From positions 2,394,583 through 2,458,582 of the forward strand of contig NZ_CP087880.1 in assembly GCF_021172065.1 (NCBI RefSeq): 64,000 bases of DNA, given 5' to 3'. Of this stretch, positions 7,234-17,187 are shown one piece after another (position 1 is the first letter of the stretch; the number at the start of each line of letters is the position of its first letter). This DNA is from Pseudocitrobacter corydidari. GTDB lineage: Bacteria > Pseudomonadota > Gammaproteobacteria > Enterobacterales > Enterobacteriaceae. A model generated the notes under the pieces. The model did not search any database, had not been told where the DNA came from, and saw nothing but the letters and a program-made list of their open reading frames with translations. Position numbers and translations under genes: made by a program.

Positions 7234-9339
7234 TCAATGCGCCCCTTTCGCCTGGGTCACAATCTCTTCCAGGTTTTCCGGCATCGGCTCATAAGGGGTT
7301 TCTTTCGCCGTCGGTTTGTCCTCTTTCAGTGCTGCCAGAGCGGTCTTAATCGAGAACAGCGCCAGCACGACAACCACCACCATAAAGAAGATGGTCAGGC
7401 CAGCATCCAGACGGTTGTTAAACACCAGTTGCGCCAACTGGGATTCCGTGTACTGCGGAGGAATCGCCCCGCTGTCGATCATCGCCTGGAATTTATTGGC
7501 GATGGCCAGGAAGCCCACGCGAACGTCCGGGCTGAACGCTTTCTGCCAGCCTGCCGTCAGTGTACACACCAGCAGCCAGGCCGTTGGCACCAGCGCCACC
7601 CACGCATAGCGTTGGCGTTTCATCTTAAACAGTACCACCGCACACAGCATTAACGCCATACCTGCGAGCATCTGGTTAGCGATACCAAACAGTGGCCACA
7701 GGGTATTGATACCGCCTAACGGGTCAACCACGCCCTGGTGCAGGAAGTAGCCCCACGCCAGTACGCACAGCGCCGTCGCCAGCAGGTTCGCGGGCAGCGA
7801 GTCAGTTCTCTTCAGATTCGGATTAATGACGCCCAGCAGGTCCTGCAACATAAAGCGCGCCGCTCGCGTACCGGCATCCACCGCCGTCAGGATAAACAGC
7901 GCTTCAAACAGAATAGCGAAGTGATACCAGAACGACACATCCATCAGGCCGCCGAGCGCGCCGTGCAGAATGTACGCCATGCCCACCGCCAGCGTCGGCG
8001 CACCGCCCGCACGCGAGATAATCGACTGCTCGCCTACTTCATTGGCAATATGGTTGAGGGTTTCCGGCGTTACCGTAAAGCCCCAACTGCTCACCACCTG
8101 CGCGGCAGAAGCCACCACATCAACGGTGCCTGCCGGAGCCAGCATCGCCATTGGGCTGTTCATCGCAAAGTAGACGCCCGGGTCGATGATACAGGCGGAA
8201 ACCAGCGCCATAATAGCGACGAAGGATTCCATCAGCATACCACCGTAACCAATCAGGCACGCCTGACCTTCATTCGCCAGCATCTTCGGCGTGGTGCCTG
8301 AAGCAATCAGCGCATGGAAACCCGAGACCGCGCCACAGGCGATAGTGATAAACAGGAACGGGAACAGGTTGCCGGTCCACACCGGGCCGGTGCCATCAAC
8401 AAATTTGGTCAGCGCAGGCATGGTCAGCGTCGGGCGCATAATCAGAATGCCAACGGCAAGCCCAACAATGGTACCGATTTTCAGGAATGTGGAGAGGTAA
8501 TCGCGCGGCGCCAGCAGCAGCCACACCGGCAACACCGCCGCCACGAAACCATAGCCCACCAGCATCCAGGTTAGCTGTACGCCCGTGAAGTCAAACCACG
8601 GTGCCCAGGTTTCGCTTTCCGCCACCCAACCGCCAGAAATAATGGCAAAAATCAGGAAGAACAGACCGATAACGGAGACTTCGCCAATACGCCCTGGGCG
8701 CAGATAGCGAATGTAGATCCCCATAAACAGCGCCAGCGGAATGGTAAACGCCACGGTGTAGGTTCCCCACGGGCTGTGCGTCAGGGCTTTCACCACGATC
8801 ATCGCCAGCACCGCCAGAATGATCACCATGATCATAAAGGTGGCAATCAGCGCGATAACCCCGGCGGTTGGCCCCATCTCCTCTTTCACCAGTTCACCCA
8901 GCGAACGACCATCGCGGCGCGTGGAGACAAAGAGCACCATAAAGTCCTGCACCGCCCCGGCAAGCACCACGCCCGCGAGGATCCAGATCATGCCAGGCAA
9001 ATAGCCCATCTGCGCCGCCAGCACCGGGCCCACCAGCGGCCCCGCCCCGGCAATCGCCGCAAAATGGTGACCGAACAGCACTTTCTTGTCGGTCGGTACA
9101 TAATCCAGCCCATCGTTATGACGCACGGCGGGCGTCATACGCGAAGGGTCGACCGCCAGTACATTTTTGGCGATATAGCGGCCATAAAAACGATAAGCAA
9201 TCAAATAGATACAGACTGACGCCACCACTATCCAAAGGGCGTTAATCTGTTCACCACGATTGAGGGCGATGTAGCCCAGGGCAAACGCTCCGACAATGGA
9301 GAGCAATGCCCATGTGAGGTATTTCCCTGAATTGTTCAT
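7234..9339 (-). CDS. cstA: CstA pyruvate transporter (carbon starvation protein A)
   Basis: Inner-membrane transporter of the CstA/BtsT family, 701 aa as in E. coli. CstA carries out constitutive pyruvate uptake and was earlier linked to peptide use. Many hydrophobic segments span the protein; the N-terminus is MNNSGKYLTWALLSIVGAFA. Family landmarks include GHHFAAIAGAGPLVGPVLAAQ (split here as GHHFAAIAGAG and PLVGPVLAAQ) and SGFHALIASGTTPKM. In E. coli expression is cAMP-CRP dependent and repressed post-transcriptionally by CsrA. A weak CRP-like site lies upstream. It probably forms a unit with ybdD. Confidence 0.96.
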   Translation of the reverse strand: MNNSGKYLTWALLSIVGAFALGYIALNRGEQINALWIVVASVCIYLIAYRFYGRYIAKNVLAVDPSRMTPAVRHNDGLDYVPTDKKVLFGHHFAAIAGAGPLVGPVLAAQMGYLPGMIWILAGVVLAGAVQDFMVLFVSTRRDGRSLGELVKEEMGPTAGVIALIATFMIMVIILAVLAMIVVKALTHSPWGTYTVAFTIPLALFMGIYIRYLRPGRIGEVSVIGLFFLIFAIISGGWVAESETWAPWFDFTGVQLTWMLVGYGFVAAVLPVWLLLAPRDYLSTFLKIGTIVGLAVGILIMRPTLTMPALTKFVDGTGPVWTGNLFPFLFITIACGAVSGFHALIASGTTPKMLANEGQACLIGYGGMLMESFVAIMALVSACIIDPGVYFAMNSPMAMLAPAGTVDVVASAAQVVSSWGFTVTPETLNHIANEVGEQSIISRAGGAPTLAVGMAYILHGALGGLMDVSFWYHFAILFEALFILTAVDAGTRAARFMLQDLLGVINPNLKRTDSLPANLLATALCVLAWGYFLHQGVVDPLGGINTLWPLFGIANQMLAGMALMLCAVVLFKMKRQRYAWVALVPTAWLLVCTLTAGWQKAFSPDVRVGFLAIANKFQAMIDSGAIPPQYTESQLAQLVFNNRLDAGLTIFFMVVVVVLALFSIKTALAALKEDKPTAKETPYEPMPENLEEIVTQAKGAH

Positions 9340-9439
9340 AGATGTTGTCCGTGTGAGTCGCTGAGAATGTTACATTTTATTTCTGTATCAACAGGATTGA
9401 TTTAACAACTCAGAAACCAATAAGTACAACAAGAACACT

Positions 9440-9457
9440 ACGTATTTACATCACATT
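9440..9457 (-). promoter_or_regulatory. Possible CRP site upstream of cstA
   Basis: On the minus strand this reads AATGTGATGTAAATACGT: a perfect TGTGA half followed by a poor second half. It is about 100 bp upstream of the cstA start. cstA is CRP-activated in E. coli, so the site is plausible but not strong. Confidence 0.3.
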
Positions 9458-9530
9458 GTTAACGGGATCACTTAAGTGGCGAAAAGAAGTGTAAAAACAG
9501 GCAGGATGAGTGAAGTGTGTCGCTGCTTTT

Positions 9531-9606
9531 GCCGGGTGGCGCTTTCGCTTACCCGGCCTACGAATTTCCACGAACCCCAGGCCCGATAAGCGCAGCGCCA
9601 TCGGGC
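9531..9606. repeat. REP pair (BIME) between cstA and entH
   Basis: Two REP-type palindromes in opposite orientation: GCCGGGTGGCG...TTACCCGGC (9531-9557) and GCCCGATAAGC...GCCATCGGGC (9581-9606). Typical intergenic BIME, downstream of entH. Confidence 0.85.
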
Positions 9607-9620
9607 AATTGGGCGCTAAT

Positions 9621-10034
9621 CTAGCCGATCACCGCCGTCCCCAGACGACAGGTGCAGCAGCGTCGCCCTTGTTCATCGAACACGACAATTTCCCAGCTTT
9701 GGCTCTGGCGACCTAAATGCAGCGGGCGGCAGACGCCGCGCACTTTACCCTGTGAGACCGGGCGGTGATGCGAGGCGTTTAGTTCCGTTCCCACTACACA
9801 CTGTCCGTCGCGGGTCATCATAAAACCCGCCATTGAACCGAGCGTTTCAGCCAGCGCCGCCGAGGCTCCCCCATGTAATAGGCCAAACGGCTGATGGGTA
9901 CGGGCATCCACCGGCATTTCCGCTTCGAGAATGTCATCCCCGAGATGGGTGTAAACAATCCCCAGGTGCGCCACCATCGTATTCAGACTGGTGGCATTCA
10001 GTTCTTCAAGCGATAAGTGACGTTTCCAGATCAT
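9621..10034 (-). CDS. entH: EntH proofreading thioesterase
   Basis: Hotdog-fold thioesterase (137 aa, same as E. coli EntH/YbdB) that hydrolyses wrongly loaded acyl groups from the EntB carrier domain and keeps enterobactin synthesis running. The catalytic region [20 protein letters not shown] contains the conserved His and Glu. ATG 10034 ([17 protein letters not shown]) is the start; the longer frame upstream only overlaps entA. It is the last gene of entCEBAH, one base after the entA stop. Confidence 0.95.
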   Translation of the reverse strand: MIWKRHLSLEELNATSLNTMVAHLGIVYTHLGDDILEAEMPVDARTHQPFGLLHGGASAALAETLGSMAGFMMTRDGQCVVGTELNASHHRPVSQGKVRGVCRPLHLGRQSQSWEIVVFDEQGRRCCTCRLGTAVIG

Positions 10035-10035
10035 C

Positions 10036-10791
10036 TTACGCCCCCAGCGTCGAGCCGCCGTCAACCACGATGTCCTGCAACGTGATATGGCTGGCACAAT
10101 CTGAGGCGAGGAACAGCACCGTGTTAGCAATTTCCTGCGGTTTTGCGATTTTCCCCAATGGAATGCCGAGCTTAAACTGCTCGCCAAAACCGCGAATACG
10201 CTGCTGTTCCGCATCGTCGCTTTGCCACATTCCGCGCTGCATATCGGTGTCCGTCGATCCCGGTGAGACCAGATTGCAACGTACGCCGGAACCCGCCAGT
10301 TCGAGGCCTACCGTCAGTGCCAGGCTTTTCAGCGCCGCTTTCGAGGCACCATAGGCGCTCATGCCTATACGCGGCGTATGCGCGGCATCGGACGCCACGG
10401 TGACAATCGCTCCGCCCTGCTGTCTGCGGAAGGTCGCCATGGTCTGCTGGAAAAAGTTGAATGCTCCACCGACGTTGACCGCAAAGGTCTGCTGCCAGTC
10501 GTCAATGCTCAGCGCATCCGTCGCGCCCATACGCAGAATACCGGCTGCGTTCACCAGCACGTCGAGACGCGGCGTGGTCGCGAGCAGGTGCTCACACACC
10601 TGCGCCACCTGACGCGCATCGGAGACATCCAGCACCTGCGTGGTAAAGGGATACGCCTCGTCTGAGAAGGCGAGATCAAACCCCACTACCGCTGCGCCAG
10701 CATCGACAAACGCCTGCGCGGTGGCAAAACCAATGCCTCTACCCGCACCGGTAACCCACACCGTTTTGCCGCTGAAATTGAAGCCGCTCAT
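10036..10791 (-). CDS. entA: EntA 2,3-dihydro-2,3-dihydroxybenzoate dehydrogenase
   Basis: Short-chain dehydrogenase that oxidises 2,3-dihydro-2,3-DHB to 2,3-dihydroxybenzoate with NAD+. 251 aa. It has the Rossmann glycine motif [11 protein letters not shown] (residues about 13-23), NAAG, and the catalytic YGASK. The start [15 protein letters not shown] at 10791 shares one base with the entB stop (TGATG-type junction), indicating coupled translation. Cytoplasmic; fourth gene of the ent operon. Confidence 0.96.
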   Translation of the reverse strand: MSGFNFSGKTVWVTGAGRGIGFATAQAFVDAGAAVVGFDLAFSDEAYPFTTQVLDVSDARQVAQVCEHLLATTPRLDVLVNAAGILRMGATDALSIDDWQQTFAVNVGGAFNFFQQTMATFRRQQGGAIVTVASDAAHTPRIGMSAYGASKAALKSLALTVGLELAGSGVRCNLVSPGSTDTDMQRGMWQSDDAEQQRIRGFGEQFKLGIPLGKIAKPQEIANTVLFLASDCASHITLQDIVVDGGSTLGA

Positions 10792-11645
10792 CACTTCACC
10801 TCGCGGGAAAGCAGCGCCCACCAGGCGTCAATCGTCGGGTTCTTCGCCAGCATCACAAAATCGATATCGCCGTACACTTTACGCCAGCGCGCGGCCAGCG
10901 CCATCATGCGTACGGAATCCAGGCCATAGTCGATCAGGTTCTCATCATCCATCGGCTCGTCGGATTCATCCAGCAGCGGCAGCACCAGCGCACGCAGTGC
11001 GGCTTTGCTGGCCGGAACGGACGGCAGTAGTTCATCCGTCATCACCACGCGGCCACTGCGCCCGGCGACATAATTCAGCGACATCAAATGCTCGTCGCGG
11101 CTGAAGTCCGCCAGCGCGTCGGCGACAAAGAACGGCTTGATATCACGCATAAACGCGTCGGTCGCGGTAGTCATACAGCCAATGTGCGCATACACGCCGG
11201 TAATGATCAGTTGATTGCGACCCGTCTCTTTGAGCATCAGCTCCAGCGGCGAGCGATGGAACGCGCTGTAGCGCCACTTCACCAGCACCGTATCCGCTTC
11301 GTCTGGCGTCAGCGCGGCGACAATTTTTTGCTGCTCTGGCGAACGGGTCAGGCCCGGCCCCCACATATCATTCAGCAGGGCGCGATCTTCATCGCTCTGC
11401 TCTTTCGGCTGGGCGGTGTAGTAGACCGGAATATTATTCTTTTTGCAGAAATCACGCAGCGCGGCGATGTTCGCCACCACGGTTTCCATCATCTCGCTGT
11501 TATCGCCCCAGAAGTTGAGGAAATATTCCTGCATATCATGGATAAGCAGCGCCGCGCGCTCAGGCTCAAACGCCCAGCTCACTTTGTTATCCGGAAGATC
11601 CATTGCCGTCGGCAGTGCGTAACCCTTTAATTTTGGAATAGCCAT
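10791..11645 (-). CDS. entB: EntB isochorismatase / aryl carrier protein
   Basis: Bifunctional enzyme, 284 aa. The N-terminal isochorismatase domain (about 1-210) converts isochorismate to 2,3-dihydro-2,3-[20 protein letters not shown] and [12 protein letters not shown] are visible. The C-terminal aryl carrier domain carries the phosphopantetheine serine in [11 protein letters not shown] (about residue 245). EntD loads the arm, EntE attaches DHB, and EntF receives it. Start [12 protein letters not shown], as in the family. Upstream gap to entE is 13 bases. Confidence 0.97.
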   Translation of the reverse strand: MAIPKLKGYALPTAMDLPDNKVSWAFEPERAALLIHDMQEYFLNFWGDNSEMMETVVANIAALRDFCKKNNIPVYYTAQPKEQSDEDRALLNDMWGPGLTRSPEQQKIVAALTPDEADTVLVKWRYSAFHRSPLELMLKETGRNQLIITGVYAHIGCMTTATDAFMRDIKPFFVADALADFSRDEHLMSLNYVAGRSGRVVMTDELLPSVPASKAALRALVLPLLDESDEPMDDENLIDYGLDSVRMMALAARWRKVYGDIDFVMLAKNPTIDAWWALLSREVK

Positions 11646-11658
11646 TCTGTTCTCTCCT

Positions 11659-13269
11659 TCAGCCCAGCGCGCGGGAAGCCAGCCACTGACGCAGTTGTTT
11701 TTTATCGACTTTACCGACGTGGGTCAGCGGCAGTTCATCCACACACTCGACGCGATCCGGCAGTTTAAAATCAGCGACGCCCTGCTCGCGCAGGAAGCGA
11801 CGAACCTGAACGGCACGCAGGGGTTCTTTCACCACCAGATACGCGCAGCTTTTTTCGCCCATCAGATCGTCTTCCATGCTGACCAGCGCGGCGTGGACAA
11901 CCGACTCATGCTTAAGCAGCAGGTTTTCTATCTCTTCAGCGGCTATCTTCTCTCCGCCACGGTTGATCTGATCTTTCTCGCGCCCCTGGACGGTAATGTA
12001 GCCCTCTTCATCAATAGAGATGAGATCGCCGGAACTATAGAAACCGTTGGCATCAAAGGCGCTGGCGTTGTGCTGCGGGCTTTTGTAGTAGCCGCGGAAG
12101 GTGTACGGCCCGCGCGTCATCAGTCGCCCCACTTCGCCACGCGGCAGCGGTTCGCCGTTTTCATCGGCCACCCACACTTCATCGTCAGGGCACATCGGGC
12201 GGCCCTGGGTATTGATGATGCGCTCCAGGGAATCATCCAGTCGGGTGTAGTTCACCAGCCCTTCCGCCATACCAAAGACCTGCTGAAGCTGGCAGCCAAT
12301 TTCTGCCGGAATACGTGCGGCAAGCGTCGCGGAAAGCCGTGCCCCGCCCACTTGCAACAGCTTCAGCGAACGCAGCGACGCATTGTCGCCCCACTCGGCG
12401 ATGGCCTGTAACCACAGGCTGACGGCGGGCGGCACCAGCGCCGCCACGTTCACCTGATGTTTTTCAATCAGCGGAAAACAGAGCGTGGCGCTCGGGTCGG
12501 CGGCCAGCACCACGGTGCCTTCGGCCAGGAACACGCCCAGCGCGCCCGGCGAGCTCATCACGTAGTTATGCGCCGACGGAATCGCGCATAAGAAGCGGGT
12601 TTCCGGGGTGAAGTGACAAATTTCATTACTGCGGCGAATGCTGTAGTAGTAATCGTTATGCGTACGCGGAATCAGCTTCGGCGTACCGGTGCTGCCGCCG
12701 GAAAGCTGGAAGAAGGCCACTTCGTCGGCGGGCGTTGGCGTGGCGGTAAAATTATCCGCCGCCTGAGTCAGCGCCGCATCGAGTGAGTGCTCACCTTCGC
12801 CACCACGCAGCAGCACCACGCGTACTGACGGATGATTTTCGATAAAGGTATTCAGGAAACTGTCATCGGCGAACAGGGCGTGTGTGCGATCGGCAATCAG
12901 CAGCGACGGTTCGATTTGATCGGCATAGGCATTCAGCTCAGTGCGCTGATGGCTGAACAGCGCATTCACCGGCGCGACGCCAATTCGCAGCAGCGCAAAC
13001 AGCGTCATATAGAACTCGACAATATTGCCAAGCTGCACCAGCGCCGTTTCGCCCTGCTTCAGCCCCTGGCGCTGAAGCGTCGACGCCAGGTTATCGACCG
13101 CGCGGTTAAGCTGGCGATAGGTGATTTCACGTTCGCCATCAATAACCGCTACAGCATCACTGTTCGCGTGGCGGGTTAAAATATCGGTCAGCGGCAGATC
13201 CTGCCAGTAGCCTTTTTCACGGTAGCGTGCCGCCAGGTCCGCTGGCCAGCGGGTAAATTCCACAGACAT
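11659..13269 (-). CDS. entE: EntE 2,3-dihydroxybenzoate-AMP ligase
   Basis: Stand-alone adenylation enzyme, 536 aa (identical length to E. coli EntE), that activates DHB as the acyl-adenylate and transfers it to EntB. The AMP-binding core [19 protein letters not shown], the A5 region [15 protein letters not shown], the A7 YSSGDLI and the A8/A10 segments ([25 protein letters not shown]) are present. Start [16 protein letters not shown]. It follows entC with a 9-base gap. Confidence 0.97.
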   Translation of the reverse strand: MSVEFTRWPADLAARYREKGYWQDLPLTDILTRHANSDAVAVIDGEREITYRQLNRAVDNLASTLQRQGLKQGETALVQLGNIVEFYMTLFALLRIGVAPVNALFSHQRTELNAYADQIEPSLLIADRTHALFADDSFLNTFIENHPSVRVVLLRGGEGEHSLDAALTQAADNFTATPTPADEVAFFQLSGGSTGTPKLIPRTHNDYYYSIRRSNEICHFTPETRFLCAIPSAHNYVMSSPGALGVFLAEGTVVLAADPSATLCFPLIEKHQVNVAALVPPAVSLWLQAIAEWGDNASLRSLKLLQVGGARLSATLAARIPAEIGCQLQQVFGMAEGLVNYTRLDDSLERIINTQGRPMCPDDEVWVADENGEPLPRGEVGRLMTRGPYTFRGYYKSPQHNASAFDANGFYSSGDLISIDEEGYITVQGREKDQINRGGEKIAAEEIENLLLKHESVVHAALVSMEDDLMGEKSCAYLVVKEPLRAVQVRRFLREQGVADFKLPDRVECVDELPLTHVGKVDKKQLRQWLASRALG

Positions 13270-13278
13270 CGTTACTCC

Positions 13279-14454
13279 TTACTGCAAACCAAAAACGTTC
13301 AACATGGTGGAAAGCTTCACGCCCGTTTCACGCCACTCCGCTTCGGGAGAAGAAGCAGGCACAATGCCGGCTCCGGCAAACAGACGTACTTTGTTCGCAT
13401 TCACTTCAGCGCAGCGGATAGTGACCACCCACTCGCCGTTTCCTTCGGCATCGCACCAGCCCACAATGCCGCCGAACAGGTCGCGTTCGAAAGGCTCCAG
13501 ATCGGCGATGATTTGTTTCGCCGCCAGATGCGGGAAACCGCTCAGGGCAGGTGTCGGGTGCAACAGGCACGCCAGAGACAGCGCGTTTTCCGCCGGGTTA
13601 GCCTCGCCTTCAATCGGCGTCGCCAGATGCCAGAGGGTGGGCGTAGTAATCAACTGCGGGGTTTCCGGCAGCGACAGCGAGCGGCTGCGCGGGGCCAGCG
13701 TGGCTTTCATCGCCTGGGTCACCAGTTCGTGTTCGTGGCGATCTTTTTCCGATGCCAGCAGCTTGTTGCCCGCTTCCCTGTCCAGCACATCATCCGGTTG
13801 ACGACGCGCGGAACCGGCCAACGGCAGAGAGCTGAAATGGCTCCCCTCTTTACGCAGCAGCAGTTCAGGGCTCGCACCCAGCAGCACGCCGCCGTTCTCC
13901 AGCGGTACATGGAAGTTAAAACTTGCCGGGTTCTGCGCGACCAGGCGCTCCAGCAGTACACCGCTGTCCAGCGGGCGATCGGTGGCGATTTCAATCAGAC
14001 GCGAGAGCACGACCTTATCGACCTGCGGCGTGGCGGTCAGCGCCGCGGCGCGAGCGACCATCTCCATAAACACCGGCTGCTGCGGAATTTCGCGGCGTTC
14101 GGTTACGCCAACCGGCGAGGCCGATGCGATATAGCGTGCAGAGTGCTGCTTCCCGGTACGCGAGAAGGATTGCCAGTGTTTAGGGATAAAGAGTGAAGAG
14201 GGTTGGTTGGTATCAAAGGGGATCGCGCCGACCATCACCGGTTTTTCGATCCCCGCCGCTTTCGCCTCGGCAAATGCGGCAGCAAGTTGTTGCTGGAAAG
14301 AACTGTTCAGGGCATCGCCGCCTGCCGCCGGGCAGGAAAAACGACGAAAACAACCGGTGGCGGTGAAGCTCCGGTAAGGCGACATAAAGAAGAAGTTATC
14401 CGCGCAGAGTGTTTCTTGCTGCTCGTTCGTATCCACAGCCAGTGACGTTTCCAT
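13279..14454 (-). CDS. entC: EntC isochorismate synthase
   Basis: Chorismate-utilising enzyme that makes isochorismate, the committed step of enterobactin synthesis. 391 aa from METSLAVDTNEQQETL, matching E. coli EntC. Core motifs include KVVLSRLIEI, GASPELLLRKEG, PLAGSARR, ATPIEGEANP and HPTPALSGFP. An upstream in-frame extension to 14496 would run into the Fur box and is rejected. First gene of entCEBAH, divergent from fepB. Confidence 0.96.
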   Translation of the reverse strand: METSLAVDTNEQQETLCADNFFFMSPYRSFTATGCFRRFSCPAAGGDALNSSFQQQLAAAFAEAKAAGIEKPVMVGAIPFDTNQPSSLFIPKHWQSFSRTGKQHSARYIASASPVGVTERREIPQQPVFMEMVARAAALTATPQVDKVVLSRLIEIATDRPLDSGVLLERLVAQNPASFNFHVPLENGGVLLGASPELLLRKEGSHFSSLPLAGSARRQPDDVLDREAGNKLLASEKDRHEHELVTQAMKATLAPRSRSLSLPETPQLITTPTLWHLATPIEGEANPAENALSLACLLHPTPALSGFPHLAAKQIIADLEPFERDLFGGIVGWCDAEGNGEWVVTIRCAEVNANKVRLFAGAGIVPASSPEAEWRETGVKLSTMLNVFGLQ

Positions 14455-14481
14455 ATCATCCTCCAAAACGATAAAGATATT

Positions 14482-14500
14482 ACGAATAATTATCATTTAT
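14482..14500. promoter_or_regulatory. Fur box, entC side
   Basis: Contains AATaATTATCATT and matches 12 of 19 positions of the Fur consensus GATAATGATTATCATTATC. It lies 28 bases upstream of the entC start, where Fur controls the entC/fepB divergon in E. coli. Confidence 0.7.
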
Positions 14501-14655
14501 ATTTTCGGTCGGTAACCTAAAAGTAAATGCATCGTATGTCAACAGCACGGGGTAGTAAGTTGTGCTCAATAGACTGCTTTGCCTTACAAGTGCGATAAAC
14601 CGCGTGCTTTTTACGGTATTTCTTCATGGACTTGCATCCAGCAGGCACAATGATT

Positions 14656-14674
14656 GAAAATGAGAAGCATTCAC
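14656..14674. promoter_or_regulatory. Fur box, fepB side
   Basis: GAAAATGAGAAGCATTCAC matches about 13 of 19 consensus positions, 25 bases upstream of the fepB start. Together with 14482-14500 it gives each arm of the divergon its own iron-responsive site. Confidence 0.7.
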
Positions 14675-14699
14675 TACACCATAAACAGGATACCGCGCT

Positions 14700-15665
14700 G
14701 TGAACTTTTCTTCCCTGCACCACAAAACGCTGCTGTTGGGCTTTGTCAGCCTTTTAGGACTATCCTCAGCCACCGCCGCCGACTGGCCACGCCAGGTCAG
14801 CGACAGCCGTAGCACACTCACGCTTGAGCACAAACCAGAACGAATTGTCTCCACCAGCGTCACGCTGACCGGTTCATTACTGGCGATTGATGCCCCCGTG
14901 GTTGCCAGTGGGGCCACCACGCCGAACAACCGTGTGGCCGACGGTCAGGGTTTCCTGCGCCAGTGGAGCGAGGTGGCGAAACAGCGCAAACTGGCACGCC
15001 TCTATATTGGCGAACCCAGCGCGGAAGCCGTCGCCGCACAAATGCCGGATTTAATTCTGATCAGCGCCACCGGCGGCGACTCGGCGCTGGCGCTCTACGA
15101 CCAGCTTTCCCCTATCGCCCCCACGCTTATCATCAACTATGACGATAAAAGCTGGCAGGAACTGCTAACGCAGCTTGGGCACATCACCGGCCAGGAAAAA
15201 GAGGCGAGCGCGCGTATTGCAAGCTTTGATAAAAAACTCGCCGAGGTGAAACAGCACATCACCCTGCCGCCACAGCCGGTAAGCGCCATGGTTTATACTG
15301 CCGCCGCGCACAGCGCCAACCTGTGGACGCCGGAGTCCGCGCAGGGCAAGTTGCTGGAACAACTCGGCTTTACGCTTGCGACGTTGCCCGAAGGGCTGCA
15401 CGCCAGCCAGAGTCAGGGAAAACGTCACGATATTATTCAACTTGGCGGGGAAAATCTGGCAACGGGCCTGAACGGCAAAAGCCTGTTCCTGTTCGCAGGC
15501 GACCAGAAAGATAGCGACGCTATCTACGCCAACCCGCTGCTTTCCCATCTGCCTGCGGTACAGCAAAAGCATGTATATGCTTTAGGCACCGAAACCTTCC
15601 GCCTCGACTACTACAGCGCGATGCTGGTGCTGGAGCGGTTGTCTGCGCTGTTTAGCGCGAAGTAA
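14700..15665 (+). CDS. fepB: FepB periplasmic ferric-enterobactin-binding protein
   Basis: Class III solute-binding protein (321 aa) that delivers ferric enterobactin from FepA to FepDGC. Signal peptide roughly residues 1-26 ending [11 protein letters not shown]; the mature part starts exactly like E. coli FepB. Conserved stretches include [17 protein letters not shown] and [13 protein letters not shown]. The start is GTG 14700, with AGGA at 14687-14690 and 9-base spacing; no ATG fits. Followed by a REP cluster. Confidence 0.96.
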   Translation: MNFSSLHHKTLLLGFVSLLGLSSATAADWPRQVSDSRSTLTLEHKPERIVSTSVTLTGSLLAIDAPVVASGATTPNNRVADGQGFLRQWSEVAKQRKLARLYIGEPSAEAVAAQMPDLILISATGGDSALALYDQLSPIAPTLIINYDDKSWQELLTQLGHITGQEKEASARIASFDKKLAEVKQHITLPPQPVSAMVYTAAAHSANLWTPESAQGKLLEQLGFTLATLPEGLHASQSQGKRHDIIQLGGENLATGLNGKSLFLFAGDQKDSDAIYANPLLSHLPAVQQKHVYALGTETFRLDYYSAMLVLERLSALFSAK

Positions 15666-15670
15666 CGATT

Positions 15671-15819
15671 TGCCGGATGGCATATCCGGCCTACCAGACC
15701 TGTGCCACGGGTTTTGCCGGATGGCGGCGCGTTGCGCCTTATCCGGCCTACTGACATGCGCTGGGATTACCAACTGCTCCGGCACCTCGTAGGCCCGGTA
15801 AGCGCAGCGCCACCGGGCA
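15671..15819. repeat. REP cluster between fepB and entS
   Basis: Three REP palindromes: 15671-15691 (short), 15715-15748, and 15791-15819 (GGCCCGGTAAGC...CACCGGGC) in inverted orientation. It separates the convergent ends of fepB and entS. Confidence 0.85.
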
Positions 15820-15833
15820 ACCGCACAGAGCGC

Positions 15834-17075
15834 TTACCCTTCAACAATCACCGGCTGCTGGCGGAAACGCCGCAGCTCGGTCAACAGGCCTACCAGGATA
15901 ACGCCGACAATCGCCAGTGCCCAACCGCTGGCGCTGGCCGACGCCACCGGCGTCAGAATGGCCCCTAACCCGCCGAGCAGCGCCGCACCAATGGCATCGC
16001 CCGTCACGTTCTGCGCCGTCCATAATCCGTTGATACGCCCGAGCATTGCTTCCGGCGTTTGCGTCTGAATGAGGGTGTACTGCAACAGCGAGCTAATCGC
16101 GCTCAGCCAGCCGAACAGCGCCAGGCACACCACGCCCATTGCCCACATCGGCATCAGCGCAAACAGGCCAATCGCCACGAACGCCGCGACGGAGGAGAGC
16201 AGCATAATGCGCCCGGGCCGCTCATGGCGTGCCAGATTGCCGCTGGTCAGCGCACCCAACGCCGCCCCCAACGGGATTGCCGCATACAGCAGGCCAATTT
16301 GCGCCGCCGACATCTGCCAGTTCAGCGCCAGCGCCGGATAAAGCACGCGCACCGCACTCGCCATGGTCAGCAAACCGCCCAGCAGGGCAATGCCGCCAAT
16401 CAACGGGCTGGCAAGAAGAAAGCGGAACCCCGCCACCAGCGAGGCCAGCGGATGTTCCCGCTGCTGCGGCGGAGGGGGAAGCTGTGGCAGACGCAGCAGG
16501 GTGAGCGTGGTAATAAAGGTGCCCAGCGCCGCCAGCAGGTAGTTCCAGGAAACGCCGCCGGACGCCAGCAGCAGGCCGCCGACCATCGGTGAAATCACCG
16601 AGCCCAGACGCACCGTCAGCATGGTGATCGCCCCGGCCTGCATTAAATTCTCGCGCCCGACCAGCACCGGCGTCGCCGCCAGTAACGCCGTGACACCCAG
16701 CGAAGCAAAGAAACCATCCCATAGTCCCAGCAAATAGATGGCAATCAGCGACGGTTCCGGCAGCAGGGCATTCAGCCACAGGCCGATAAAACCGATGCCG
16801 CAGGTGCCGCGCGCCAGCAGGATCAGCTTGCGGCGCTCATAGCGGTCGGCCAGCACGCCGCCGACCATCAGGCCGATAAACATCGCCCCGCCGGTAAGCG
16901 TGACGGAAAGCCCCACCTGCCAGGTGGAATGGGTCATCATTTGGATCTGGACCGGAACGGCAACGCCGAGAAGCCCCAGAGAGAGAATAGAGATAAATCG
17001 GGCGATAAAGACGGCACGAAAGGCCGGATGCGTTTTGAGCAGGCTAAGGTTCAGCAGCCAGGATTGTCGATTCAT
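15834..17075 (-). CDS. entS: EntS enterobactin exporter
   Basis: Major-facilitator inner-membrane exporter that moves enterobactin to the periplasm, where TolC completes efflux. 413 aa, about 12 membrane segments, starting [19 protein letters not shown]. The MFS loop motif [19 protein letters not shown] lies between helices 2 and 3. The frame is open to 17123, but ATG 17075 matches the family and leaves the Fur box free. Divergent from fepD. Confidence 0.96.
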   Translation of the reverse strand: MNRQSWLLNLSLLKTHPAFRAVFIARFISILSLGLLGVAVPVQIQMMTHSTWQVGLSVTLTGGAMFIGLMVGGVLADRYERRKLILLARGTCGIGFIGLWLNALLPEPSLIAIYLLGLWDGFFASLGVTALLAATPVLVGRENLMQAGAITMLTVRLGSVISPMVGGLLLASGGVSWNYLLAALGTFITTLTLLRLPQLPPPPQQREHPLASLVAGFRFLLASPLIGGIALLGGLLTMASAVRVLYPALALNWQMSAAQIGLLYAAIPLGAALGALTSGNLARHERPGRIMLLSSVAAFVAIGLFALMPMWAMGVVCLALFGWLSAISSLLQYTLIQTQTPEAMLGRINGLWTAQNVTGDAIGAALLGGLGAILTPVASASASGWALAIVGVILVGLLTELRRFRQQPVIVEG

Positions 17076-17151
17076 TACAGCGCCTTGATGCTTTTTTTTC
17101 ATACCATTTTCGTGGGCGCACATGCTAACATAAACGAATAAGATAGATAAC

Positions 17152-17170
17152 GATAATTACTATCATTATC
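17152..17170. promoter_or_regulatory. Strong Fur box between entS and fepD
   Basis: GATAATTACTATCATTATC matches 17 of 19 Fur consensus positions, the best box in the window. It lies 17 bases before the fepD start and 76 before entS, so it can repress both. Confidence 0.9.
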
Positions 17171-17187
17171 AACTTCAGGGATGTGTT

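Noticed and set aside
7738-8301. 187-codon frame on the plus strand inside cstA
   Set aside because: Antisense shadow of cstA; Arg/His/Gln-rich with no ribosome site or family resemblance.
15671-15819. Regular palindromes that could be taken for a CRISPR array
   Set aside because: Units are REP elements in alternating orientation with unequal spacing, no constant spacer length and no cas genes.
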